Origin: Actinomycetota bacterium
Lineage (GTDB): Bacteria > Actinomycetota > Thermoleophilia > UBA2241
Length of the DNA stretch: 10,930 nt
NCBI GenBank assembly: GCA_003158705.1
Contig: PMKX01000174.1
Coordinates: 1-10,930 of the forward strand
Reading direction: 5' to 3'
Shown: positions 5,441 through 10,930 of the stretch, piece after piece
Position numbering within the stretch: position 1 is the stretch's first letter
Layout: every line of letters begins with the position of its first letter
Notes under the pieces: model-generated
Database searches by the model: none
The model's input: the letters and a program-made list of their open reading frames with translations, nothing else
What the model was told of the DNA's origin: nothing
Made by a program: the position numbers and the translations under genes

Positions 5441-5510
5441 GGCTGATGCCCTGCGGCGCGGTCGCGCTGCTCACTCAGACTCAGTACCTCAGCCGGTCAG
5501 GGACCTGACC
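5434..5510 (+). other. Structured element after the zinc-ribbon gene
   Basis: CGGCTGAGG (5434-5442, containing the stop codon) pairs perfectly with CCTCAGCCG (5487-5495). Inside lies GCGGCGCG-GT-CGCGCTGC (8-bp stem with one G-U). Immediately after is GGTCAGG-GA-CCTGACC (5495-5510). There is no T-tract, so it is not a classic terminator; it may end or stabilise the ArsR transcript. In the rest of the 151-bp gap I see only the 10-bp palindrome GACCCGGGTC (5533-5542). Confidence 0.45.
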
Positions 5511-5591
5511 AGACAGCTTTCGACGTTGCGGTGACCCGGGTCCTGAAATTGCCGGCACGCTTGGACTTCTGCAAAAGACCGGTCAAACTGT

Positions 5592-6350
5592 ATGTGTTGT
5601 GGGGAGACTGAGCCGGTGATTGACGACAGAAAGACAGTTGACGCCCTGGCGTCCATGACCGACTGTGGCGTCTGTGGCCGGCCTCTGGTCTACGCCGCCG
5701 ACTCGCTCCTACGCGTGTGCGGCCTCTGCGGCATGGAGCACACGACGATGATCTCCTGCCCCGCGGGCCATTACGTCTGCGACAGGTGTCACGGCATGGC
5801 GGCCATGGACGTCGTGCGCCGCCTCTTGGCCTCGACGACCTCGCGCGATCCGGTGGCAATACTGGAGCAGGTCATGTCTCATCCGGGGTTGCCCATGCAC
5901 GGGCCCGAGCATCACGCGATCGTCCCCGGTGTGATCATCGCCGCTGCACGGAACGCGGGCGCTCTCCTGCCCGGCGGGGCGCTCGAGACAGCTCTAGAGC
6001 GGGCGAGCACGGTGCCGGGCGGCTGGTGCGGCTACTACGGCGCCTGTGGCGCCGCCGTGGGCGTGGGCATCGCGGTGAGCGTCCTGAGCGGGGCGACGCC
6101 CGTGAAGGGCGAGCAGCGCTCGCTCGCCATGGCCGCCACCGCGCAAGCCTTGGCGCGCATGATCGACGACCAGCCGCGCTGCTGCAAGCGGGCGTCGCGG
6201 ATCGCCGTCCAGGCGGCCGTGCAGTATCTGCGCGACCAGCTCGACATCGACCTAGCGTCCGGAGAGCTCGCTCGCTGCGCCTACACTCAGCGCAATGCCC
6301 AGTGCGCGCGCGAGCGTTGCCCCTTCTTCGACGCGAGTGACGATGAGTGA
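5592..6350 (+). CDS. Cys-rich DUF5714 protein with N-terminal zinc ribbons
   Basis: A 252-residue protein with 16 cysteines. Residues 25-66 carry CxxC pairs (25/28, 43/46, 63/66) plus Cys56, a zinc-ribbon-like module. The DUF5714 core (about 98-225) shows GLPMHGPEHHAIVPGVIIAA, VPGGWCGYYGACGAAVGVGI (Cys146, Cys152) and DQPRCCKRAS (Cys197, Cys198). The C-terminus has Cys229, Cys238 and Cys243 in NAQCARERCPFF. The many conserved Cys and His suggest metal or Fe-S binding. Homologs are sometimes labelled methyltransferase, but I see no SAM-binding motif here. The ATG at 5592 lacks a good ribosome site; the in-frame GTG at 5616, 9 nt after GGGGAG, may be the true start. A MoaD-like gene follows after 56 nt. 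Confidence 0.85.
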   Translation: MCCGETEPVIDDRKTVDALASMTDCGVCGRPLVYAADSLLRVCGLCGMEHTTMISCPAGHYVCDRCHGMAAMDVVRRLLASTTSRDPVAILEQVMSHPGLPMHGPEHHAIVPGVIIAAARNAGALLPGGALETALERASTVPGGWCGYYGACGAAVGVGIAVSVLSGATPVKGEQRSLAMAATAQALARMIDDQPRCCKRASRIAVQAAVQYLRDQLDIDLASGELARCAYTQRNAQCARERCPFFDASDDE

Positions 6351-6406
6351 CGAGCGCCGATGGTCCTGAGGGATCAACACACTCTGTTCGCACTAGTGGT
6401 TGACGC

Positions 6407-6652
6407 ATGAGCGAGAGCGACCAGATCAAAGTGAGGCTCTTCGGCGGCCTCGAAGCGCACACCAGCTTGAGTGCGGCGCACGACTCTGTGCCGGCGGCGG
6501 GCGTGGCGACCGTCGCCGACCTCCTGCGCGCCATCGGTCTTCCCGAAGACGCGGTGGGCCTCATCCTCGTCAATGGTTTCCACGTCAAGTTCGATGGACA
6601 GCTTGTGCCCGGCGACGAGGTCTCGCTGTTCCCGTTCGTCGGCGGCGGCTGA
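6407..6652 (+). CDS. MoaD/ThiS-family sulfur-carrier protein
   Basis: An 81-residue ubiquitin-fold protein. It begins IKVRLFGGLEAH, has VATVADLLRAIGLPEDAVGLILVNG in the middle and ends DEVSLFPFVGGG. The C-terminal Gly-Gly is the site that an E1-like enzyme adenylates and converts to a thiocarboxylate for sulfur donation, in molybdopterin synthesis (MoaD) or related pathways. MoaE and MoeB are not in the window, so the acceptor is unknown. Solo MoaD-like genes are often found beside tungsten or molybdenum aldehyde oxidoreductases. The ATG at 6407 has no strong ribosome site. It lies 56 nt after DUF5714 and 77 nt before the 61-aa gene. Confidence 0.9.
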   Translation: MSESDQIKVRLFGGLEAHTSLSAAHDSVPAAGVATVADLLRAIGLPEDAVGLILVNGFHVKFDGQLVPGDEVSLFPFVGGG

Positions 6653-6714
6653 GGGGCACCGGCCGTCGGCTGAGCTGTGCCCGCGGCCGCCTGAGCGGTG
6701 TGTGCCGCCGGCTC

Positions 6715-6723
6715 TGCTACACT
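6715..6723 (+). promoter_or_regulatory. Extended -10 for an apparently leaderless gene
   Basis: TGC followed by TACACT (6718-6723; 4 of 6 consensus) is an extended -10. Counting seven bases gives a start at 6730, the A of the next ATG. The ATG has no Shine-Dalgarno, as expected for a leaderless mRNA. No -35 is obvious (GCGGTG at 17-bp spacing). Confidence 0.45.
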
Positions 6724-6729
6724 GTGGCC

Positions 6730-6915
6730 ATGTCGCCGGGCAACATCCCCAGACTCATCGAGACACTCAAGACTCGCGCCGGCGAGGAGAAGCGCCTGCC
6801 CTGCACGGAGGCCTTCAAGATCGCCCGCGACCTCGAGGTCTCCGTGGCCGAGGTCGGCCGGGCCTGCAACGAGCTGGCCATCAAGATCGTCGCTTGCCAG
6901 CTCGGCTGCTTCTGA
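6730..6915 (+). CDS. 61-aa Cys-containing protein ending CQLGCF
   Basis: A small basic-acidic helical protein. Residues 26-53 (TEAFKIARDLEV then SVAEVGRACNELAIKI) look like a helix-turn-helix. Cysteines are Cys25, Cys46, Cys56 and Cys60; the last two form Cys-x3-Cys-Phe at the extreme C-terminus. I recall small proteins with this tail near MoaD-like and AOR-type genes in anaerobes, but cannot name a function or domain. Codon use and reading frame match its neighbours. The ATG at 6730 has no ribosome site and appears leaderless. It could be a small metal or sulfur-responsive regulator or a carrier; both are guesses. Confidence 0.72.
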   Translation: MSPGNIPRLIETLKTRAGEEKRLPCTEAFKIARDLEVSVAEVGRACNELAIKIVACQLGCF

Positions 6916-6949
6916 GCTCCTCACAGCCCTGACCCACACGAGCGGCCGC

Positions 6950-6971
6950 CGGCCGCGGTGGCCCGCGGCCG
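6950..6971 (+). terminator. Probable terminator after the 61-aa gene
   Basis: CGGCCGCGG (6950-6958) and CCGCGGCCG (6963-6971) form a perfect 9-bp stem with a TGGC loop, followed by TTCTCCCC and, further on, TTTT. Located 35 nt after the stop. The T-tract is short, so termination may be partial. Confidence 0.5.
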
Positions 6972-7049
6972 TTCTCCCCAGGGGCTTTTCTCCTGTCGCG
7001 GTGATGTTAACCTCCCGGTGCTCCTGGGTAGGTTCTGCCCTGACGCAGA

Positions 7050-7107
7050 GGGCTCGCTGGAGCCCGAATGCACGGTCATGAGTCGCACGACCCGGCTTGA
7101 GGTCGTG
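7050..7107 (+). other. Two stem-loops in the leader of the first aldehyde dehydrogenase gene
   Basis: GGGCTC-GCTG-GAGCCC (7050-7065), whose left arm can instead pair with GCCCT upstream (about 7037-7041), and CACGACC-N8-GGTCGTG (7086-7092, 7101-7107), a perfect 7-bp repeat four bases before the Shine-Dalgarno GGGGAGG. They could be RNA control elements, or the second a protein-binding site. I see no clear promoter in the 211-bp gap (6916-7126). Confidence 0.4.
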
Positions 7108-7126
7108 TGTGGGGAGGTTGAGCAAG

Positions 7127-8719
7127 ATGACTGCCGTCGCTACAGCCACTTCTGTGAAGCACTACAGCATGTTCATCGACGGCGAATGGGTCGACGCCGA
7201 CGACCGAGTGACCTACGAGATTGTCGACCCGGCGACCGAAGAGGTCGTGGCTACCGTACCGCGGGGCGGTCGCTCCGACGCCGAGCGCGCCGTACGCGCC
7301 GCTCGCGAGGCGTTCGACAAGGGACCGTGGCCGCGCACGACGGCCGTAGAGCGGGCCGCTGTTCTGCGCAAGGTAGCCGACAAGATCCGCGAGCGCGCCG
7401 AGGAGCTGGCCGTCTTGGAGACGCGCCAGATGGGCAAGACGCTGGCGGACTCGCTGGTCGACATGAACGACGCCGCCCACACCTTCGATTACTATGCTGG
7501 GCTCGCCGTGGAGCAACACGGTCAGACGCTGGAGGTGCCGGGCGACAGCCTGAGCATGGTCGTGCGCGAGCCGGTAGGCGTCACCGCCGGCATCACGCCC
7601 TGGAACTTCCCCGTGCTCATGGCGGCCTGGAAGCTCGCTCCGTCGCTGGCCGCCGGCAACGTGATGATCCTCAAGCCGGCCAGCGTATCGCCTCTCACCA
7701 GCCTGGAGATGGCGAGGATCTTCGATGACGTGGGCCTGCCGAGAGGCGTGGTGCAAGTGATCACCGGTCCCGGCGGAGAGGTAGGCGACTACCTCGCCTC
7801 GTCTCCGGATGTAGACATGGTGGCCTTCACGGGCAGCGTGGAGGTCGGCAAGCACATCATGCGCCAGGGCGCCGAGAACGTGAAGAAGGTGGGCCTCGAG
7901 CTGGGCGGCAAGAGCCCGAACATCGTCTTCGCCGACGCCGACTTCGAGGCCGCTATCGACGGCGCTCTCATCGGCATCTTCGCCGGCAGCGGCGAAGTGT
8001 GCTCTGCCGGCTCGCGTCTGCTCGTACAGCGTCCGATCTACGACCGCTTCGTCGGCGAGCTGGTCAGCCGCGCGCTGGCCATCAAGGTCGGCCCCGGCCT
8101 GGATGAAAGCAACGAGATGGGCCCCTTGGTCTCCCGGCAACAGCTCGAGACCGTCGAGCGCTACGTGAAGATCGGCGTGGCGGAAGGCGCCAAGCTGGCA
8201 ACCGGCGGCCATCGCCTCGAAGGCCCGGGCTTCTTCTACGAGCCGACCATCTTCGTCGACGTCGACAACTCGATGGCCGTCGCTCAAGAGGAGATCTTCG
8301 GCCCCGTGCTGGTCGTCATCCCCTTCGACAGCGAAGAGCAGGCCATCTCCATCGCCAACGACACCATCTACGGGTTGGCCGGAGCGGTCTGGACGAAGGA
8401 CGTGACCAAGGCCATGCGGGTGGTCAAGGCGCTCCGGGCCGGCATCACGTGGGTGAACACCTACCACCCCACCTACAGTGAAGCTCCGTGGGGCGGCTAC
8501 AAGCAGAGCGGCGTGGGCCGCGAGCTGGGCACCTTCGGCCTCGACGAGTACCAGGAAGTGAAGCAGATCAACATCGACCTCACCGACCGGCCGCTCGGCG
8601 TTTACCAGCACGGCAAGGAGAAGACCGACGGCAAGGTCGTCTCACTGCACGAGCGGCGCCCGTTCGGTCGCGACGAAGTGAAGGGCGCCTGGGTGCGCTT
8701 CTGCCAGAACTGTAACTAG
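7127..8719 (+). CDS. NAD(P)+ aldehyde dehydrogenase, betaine-aldehyde-dehydrogenase-like
   Basis: Oxidises an aldehyde to its acid in the cytoplasm. The product has 530 residues. Catalytic residues are present: Asn160 (TPWNFPVLM), Lys183 (LKPASVSP), Glu258 (LELGGKSPN) and Cys292 (GSGEVCSAGSR). The sequence WNFPVLMAAWKLAPSLAAGN and CSAGSRLL resemble betaine-aldehyde and related broad-specificity enzymes. Serine follows KPA where many NAD-specific forms have Glu, so NADP use is possible. Beyond the usual end (about residue 493) there is a 37-residue tail, starting QHGKEKTDGK and ending RFCQNCN. The ATG at 7127 follows GGGGAGG. Substrate is unknown. It is followed by a strong stem-loop and a second aldehyde dehydrogenase. 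Confidence 0.95.
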   Translation: MTAVATATSVKHYSMFIDGEWVDADDRVTYEIVDPATEEVVATVPRGGRSDAERAVRAAREAFDKGPWPRTTAVERAAVLRKVADKIRERAEELAVLETRQMGKTLADSLVDMNDAAHTFDYYAGLAVEQHGQTLEVPGDSLSMVVREPVGVTAGITPWNFPVLMAAWKLAPSLAAGNVMILKPASVSPLTSLEMARIFDDVGLPRGVVQVITGPGGEVGDYLASSPDVDMVAFTGSVEVGKHIMRQGAENVKKVGLELGGKSPNIVFADADFEAAIDGALIGIFAGSGEVCSAGSRLLVQRPIYDRFVGELVSRALAIKVGPGLDESNEMGPLVSRQQLETVERYVKIGVAEGAKLATGGHRLEGPGFFYEPTIFVDVDNSMAVAQEEIFGPVLVVIPFDSEEQAISIANDTIYGLAGAVWTKDVTKAMRVVKALRAGITWVNTYHPTYSEAPWGGYKQSGVGRELGTFGLDEYQEVKQINIDLTDRPLGVYQHGKEKTDGKVVSLHERRPFGRDEVKGAWVRFCQNCN

Positions 8720-8737
8720 GGCCATCACTCGGTACGA

Positions 8738-8774
8738 CGGCGTCCGGCTCAGCCCGCGGGTGAGCCGGACGCCG
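8738..8774 (+). terminator. Strong hairpin between the two aldehyde dehydrogenase genes
   Basis: CGGCGTCCGGCTCA (8738-8751) and TGAGCCGGACGCCG (8761-8774) form a perfect 14-bp stem with a 9-nt loop, then TTTCC. It begins 19 nt after the stop. The short T-run makes it a weak-tract terminator or an mRNA 3'-end stabiliser. With no clear promoter before the next gene (only a small CTTGC/GCAAG repeat at 8807-8822), partial read-through is plausible. Confidence 0.6.
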
Positions 8775-8840
8775 TTTCCGGGTAGTGAGCGTCACAGCGG
8801 GCGCGCCTTGCACCCGCGCAAGAACTGGGAGGTGCGTCCA

Positions 8841-10358
8841 ATGACGCAAGCCAAGACGTCCGAGGTGCTGGTCAGCGACAAGATCTCACCGGGGCTGGGA
8901 GTGCGCGGACCCTATGGCAGCGGCGAACCACTGGTGGTGCGCAGCCCGTGGGACGGCGGCGAGATAGCCACCATGCGCACCACCACACTCAGCGAAGCCG
9001 ACGAGGTGCTCGACCGTGCCCGTGTCGCTTTTGCTTTGTGGCGCTGGACGCCGGCTTGGAAGCGGGCCGAGATCCTCGAACGCACCTCGCACCTGATCGA
9101 AGACAACGCCGAGCAGATCGCGCGCATCATCGCTGCCGAGGGCGGCAAGCCGCTGAAGGACGCCCGTGCCGAGGCCAAGCGTGGCGCCTCGACCTTCCGC
9201 TGGGCGAGCGAGGAGGCCAAGCGCACCGCCGGTGAGATCATCGAGATGGATGCCGACGCCTCCGGCGAGGACCGCTTCGGCTGGACCATCCGCGAGCCGC
9301 GCGGCGTGATCGTCGCCATCTCGCCGTTCAACTTCCCGCTCAACTTGGTGGCCCACAAGGTGGCGCCGGCACTGGCCGCCGCCAACGTGGTGGTCCTGAA
9401 GCCGGCTTCGAGCACGCCGATCACGGCTCTACGTCTGGCTGAGCTTCTGCACGAGGCCGGGCTGCCGGCCGACGTGCTGCAAGTCGTGGTCGGCCCCGGC
9501 AGCACTCTGGGCAGCAAGCTGGTCAAGGACGAGCGGGCGAACATGATCACCTTCACCGGCAGCCCGCCCGTGGGCCGGCAGCTTGCCCAGGATGCCGGCA
9601 TGAAGATGATCACTCTGGAGCTGGGCAACAACTCGGCCACCATCGTCGAGGAGGACGCCAACCTCGACCTGGCCGCCCAGCGCGTCGTGGCCGGCGGGTT
9701 CGCCAACTCGGGCCAGGTGTGCATCTCGGTGCAGCGCGTGGTGGTGCACGAGAAGATCTACGACGAGTTCATGGCCAAGCTGATTCCCCAAGTGCAAGCG
9801 CTCAAGGTCGGCGATCCCCTGGACGAGACCACCGACGTGGCCACTCTCATCACGCCGTCTGAGGTGGAGCGCGTCAAGGGCTGGGTGGCGGAGGCGGTAG
9901 AGCAAGGCGCCACCCTGGCGGCCGGCGGCGTCGACGGCGACGGCCACCTGCTGCCGACGGTGCTCACCGACGTGACGCGTGACATGAAGGTGTGCGCCAA
10001 AGAGGTGTTCGGCCCCGTGATCAGCATCATCAAGGCGCACGATCTGTGTGAGGCCATCGAGATCAGCAACGACAGCGACATGGGCCTGCAGGCGGGCGTG
10101 TTCACGAACGACCTCAACAAAGCTCTGTACGCCGCCAAGCACCTCGAGGTCGGCGGCGTGATGATCAACGAGGTGCCCGCCTTTCGCGTCGACCACATGC
10201 CCTACGGCGGCATCAAGGGGTCCGGCATCGGTCGCGAGGGCCTGCGCTTTGCCATCCGCGAGATGACGGAGCTGAAGATGATCGTCATCCGCGAGATGGA
10301 CTGGCAGACGGGCGGCTCGCCGCGCGACGCCTGTTCGCGGGAGCCGCTGGGGCCCTGA
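8841..10358 (+). CDS. Aldehyde dehydrogenase, lactaldehyde/GAPN-like branch
   Basis: A 505-residue NAD(P)+-dependent aldehyde dehydrogenase. Catalytic Asn164 (SPFNFPLNLVAHKVAPAL), Lys187 (LKPASSTPI), Glu260 (LELGNNSATIV) and Cys294 (SGQVCISVQRV) are present, plus the KEVFGPV and PYGGIKGSGIGREG motifs near the end. The CISVQRV and FNFPLNLVAHK forms belong to the branch with archaeal lactaldehyde dehydrogenases, non-phosphorylating GAPDH-like and sulfo- or phosphono-aldehyde enzymes, so it differs clearly from its neighbour. The ATG at 8841 follows GGGAGG; an in-frame extension to 8760 would cover the hairpin loop and lacks a ribosome site. True substrate is not deducible. Confidence 0.95.
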   Translation: MTQAKTSEVLVSDKISPGLGVRGPYGSGEPLVVRSPWDGGEIATMRTTTLSEADEVLDRARVAFALWRWTPAWKRAEILERTSHLIEDNAEQIARIIAAEGGKPLKDARAEAKRGASTFRWASEEAKRTAGEIIEMDADASGEDRFGWTIREPRGVIVAISPFNFPLNLVAHKVAPALAAANVVVLKPASSTPITALRLAELLHEAGLPADVLQVVVGPGSTLGSKLVKDERANMITFTGSPPVGRQLAQDAGMKMITLELGNNSATIVEEDANLDLAAQRVVAGGFANSGQVCISVQRVVVHEKIYDEFMAKLIPQVQALKVGDPLDETTDVATLITPSEVERVKGWVAEAVEQGATLAAGGVDGDGHLLPTVLTDVTRDMKVCAKEVFGPVISIIKAHDLCEAIEISNDSDMGLQAGVFTNDLNKALYAAKHLEVGGVMINEVPAFRVDHMPYGGIKGSGIGREGLRFAIREMTELKMIVIREMDWQTGGSPRDACSREPLGP

Positions 10359-10403
10359 GCGGCTGAGCCGGCTCGCGCCGGATCCCCTTTCTGCCGTGCT
10401 GCA

Positions 10404-10440
10404 CAAGGCGCCGTGTCCGAGTTCGGACGCGGCGTCCTTG
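10404..10440 (+). terminator. Terminator-like hairpin after the second aldehyde dehydrogenase gene
   Basis: CAAGG (10404-10408) and CCTTG (10436-10440) extend a core stem CGCCGTGTCCGA / TCGGACGCGGCG (10409-10420, 10423-10434; one G-U pair), with one bulged T. About 16 pairs are possible with a small loop. It lies 46 nt after the stop and has no T-tract, so it may end the mRNA by another route. Confidence 0.5.
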
Positions 10441-10467
10441 CTGCGGGCTGCACTCCTCCTCTAGAAT
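10438..10467 (+). promoter_or_regulatory. Candidate promoter for the structured leader and secreted protein
   Basis: -10 TAGAAT (10462-10467; 5 of 6) with a weak -35 TTGCTG (10438-10443) at 18-bp spacing. Start would be about 10474, right at the base of the paired region 10475-10575. The -35 overlaps the end of the preceding hairpin. Confidence 0.45.
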
Positions 10468-10473
10468 CACACC

Positions 10474-10612
10474 GCTTCTCCGAGCACCGGAGTCCTACGG
10501 GCGCGCTGCCTATGGAGCCGGGGCCGGCAGGGTACGGCGGGAAACCGCCGTGTCTCCCAGTGCGGAAAGGAGAAGAGGGCGCTGAGGCCCCTTTCCGCGC
10601 GCGGGAGGGGCC
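10474..10612 (+). ncRNA. Riboswitch-like structured 5' leader, class not recognised
   Basis: The 323-bp gap 10359-10681 has no supported gene but much structure. CTTCTCC (10475-10481) pairs perfectly with GGAGAAG (10569-10575), closing about 87 nt. Inside are CTGCC/GGCAG (10506-10510, 10526-10530) and ACGGCGG-GAAA-CCGCCGT (10534-10551, GNRA loop). A competing hairpin CTCCG-N5-CGGAG (10478-10492) would break the closing stem. Downstream lies a terminator-like hairpin (10586-10612), then a ribosome site at 10668-10673. This is the layout of a metabolite- or ligand-sensing leader. I could not match it to known conserved cores (cobalamin, c-di-GMP, TPP, SAM, ZTP, fluoride); a Moco-type RNA could not be excluded by eye. 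Confidence 0.4.
10586..10612 (+). terminator. Terminator-like hairpin in the leader
   Basis: GGCCCCT (10586-10592) and AGGGGCC (10606-10612) pair perfectly, with the self-complementary CCGCGCGCGG in the loop, followed by GTTTCGG. Short T-run. Possible expression platform of the upstream folded region. Confidence 0.4.
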
Positions 10613-10681
10613 GTTTCGGTCTCCTCCCTGAGTACAAAGAGCAGTCCGCAGACGAACGCGGTCGAAAGGGGAGAGTGGACT

Positions 10682-10930
10682 ATGGGCAAGCGTCCGATGC
10701 TGTCATCGGTCTGCGCGCTAGTGTTGCTCGCGCTGGCCTCGTCTGGCCTCGCCGCGGCCGCCTCCCGGGCGCCGGTGGGCGCCCTCCCGGGCGCCGGCGC
10801 CTCCTTCTCTGGCAGCGCGGCCGGCGGGCAGCGGGCGGGGTGGACGCTGACTCTCAAGGGCAAGCTGACCAAGGTGCTGCCCATTTCCAAGGTCAAGGCC
10901 AACGTCACCTGGGACGGCACCAAGGCCGGC
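10682..10930 (+). CDS. Secreted protein, 3' end cut by window
   Basis: The frame stays open for 83 codons to the window edge. The N-terminus MGKRPMLSSVCALVLLALAS has a short basic start, a hydrophobic core and a small-residue region GLAAAAS, a Sec signal peptide with likely cleavage near residue 26-28. A Gly/Ala-rich linker follows, then WTLTLKGKLTKVLPISKVKANV, which looks like alternating beta-strands of an extracellular domain. I do not recognise the family. The ATG has GGGGAG (10668-10673) at good spacing. The long structured leader in front suggests regulation at the RNA level. Confidence 0.8.
   Translation, partial: MGKRPMLSSVCALVLLALASSGLAAAASRAPVGALPGAGASFSGSAAGGQRAGWTLTLKGKLTKVLPISKVKANVTWDGTKAG

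Noticed and set aside
5935..7149. Minus-strand open frame of about 400 codons over DUF5714, MoaD-like and the 61-aa gene
   Set aside because: It is antisense to genes with clear family motifs, and its translation is Arg/Pro/Ser-rich noise.
7076..8611. Minus-strand open frame of about 510 codons opposite the first aldehyde dehydrogenase
   Set aside because: It is the usual antisense frame of a high-GC gene; the plus strand has all catalytic residues.
9429..10406. Minus-strand open frame of about 325 codons opposite the second aldehyde dehydrogenase
   Set aside because: Same reason: antisense shadow with His/Leu/Asp-rich translation and no domain.
10413..10631. Plus-strand frame of 72 codons in the leader region
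   Set aside because: No ribosome site, Pro/Gly/Arg-rich product, and it overlaps strong RNA stems that better explain the sequence.
1..10930. tRNA, rRNA, CRISPR array, transposase or phage genes
   Set aside because: I saw no cloverleaf, no regularly spaced direct repeats, no transposase or integrase motifs, and no terminal repeats flanking the island.

Overview
The base composition is high-GC and coding is dense. The first 2.7 kb (minus strand) carry the order rpsF-ssb-rpsR-rplI-dnaB, as is usual in Actinomycetota. Together with GTG starts, strong Shine-Dalgarno (SD) sites and one apparently leaderless gene, this suggests a high-GC actinobacterium. The small iron-sulfur, zinc-ribbon, NifX-like and MoaD-like proteins that follow are typical of anaerobes, so a deep-branching anaerobic or facultative lineage is my best guess. 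This is inference; no rRNA or other phylogenetic marker was compared.

Layout. (1) 1-2834, minus: ribosomal/replication operon, with dnaB cut by the window edge and an extended -10 promoter in front of rpsF. (2) 2727-3036: divergent regulatory region. (3) 3037-3889, plus: a DUF134 HTH protein overlapping a NifX/NifB-type FeMo-cofactor-domain protein, behind a good sigma-70-like promoter whose -10 is covered by an inverted repeat. (4) 3955-5440: an OsmC-like thiol protein (minus) divergent from an ArsR-family regulator, a DUF2892 membrane protein, a small ferredoxin and a zinc-ribbon protein (plus). A 34-bp near-palindrome lies between the two arms. (5) 5592-6915, plus: a Cys-rich DUF5714 protein, a MoaD/ThiS-like sulfur carrier, and a 61-aa protein ending in a Cys-x3-Cys-Phe tail. 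(6) 7127-10358, plus: two NAD(P)+ aldehyde dehydrogenases separated by a strong stem-loop. (7) 10359-10930: a probable terminator, then a promoter, a structured 5' leader and the start of a secreted protein.

How the parts may work together. Region 1 is housekeeping. Regions 3-5 look like a redox, sulfur and metal-cofactor island: nearly every protein is small and cysteine-rich, and the families (NifX-like, OsmC, DUF2892, ferredoxin, DUF5714, MoaD) are known from persulfide or thiol handling and Fe-S or Mo/W cofactor biology. No molybdo- or tungsto-enzyme is present in the window, so the client of the MoaD-like carrier is unknown. The aldehyde dehydrogenases would oxidise aldehydes to acids with NAD(P)+; a link to region 5 is only positional.

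The points most worth a second look are the uncharacterised DUF5714/MoaD/61-aa set, the 34-bp palindrome with its thiol-sensor-like ArsR, the apparent AUC start of rpsF, and the riboswitch-like leader near 10.5 kb.
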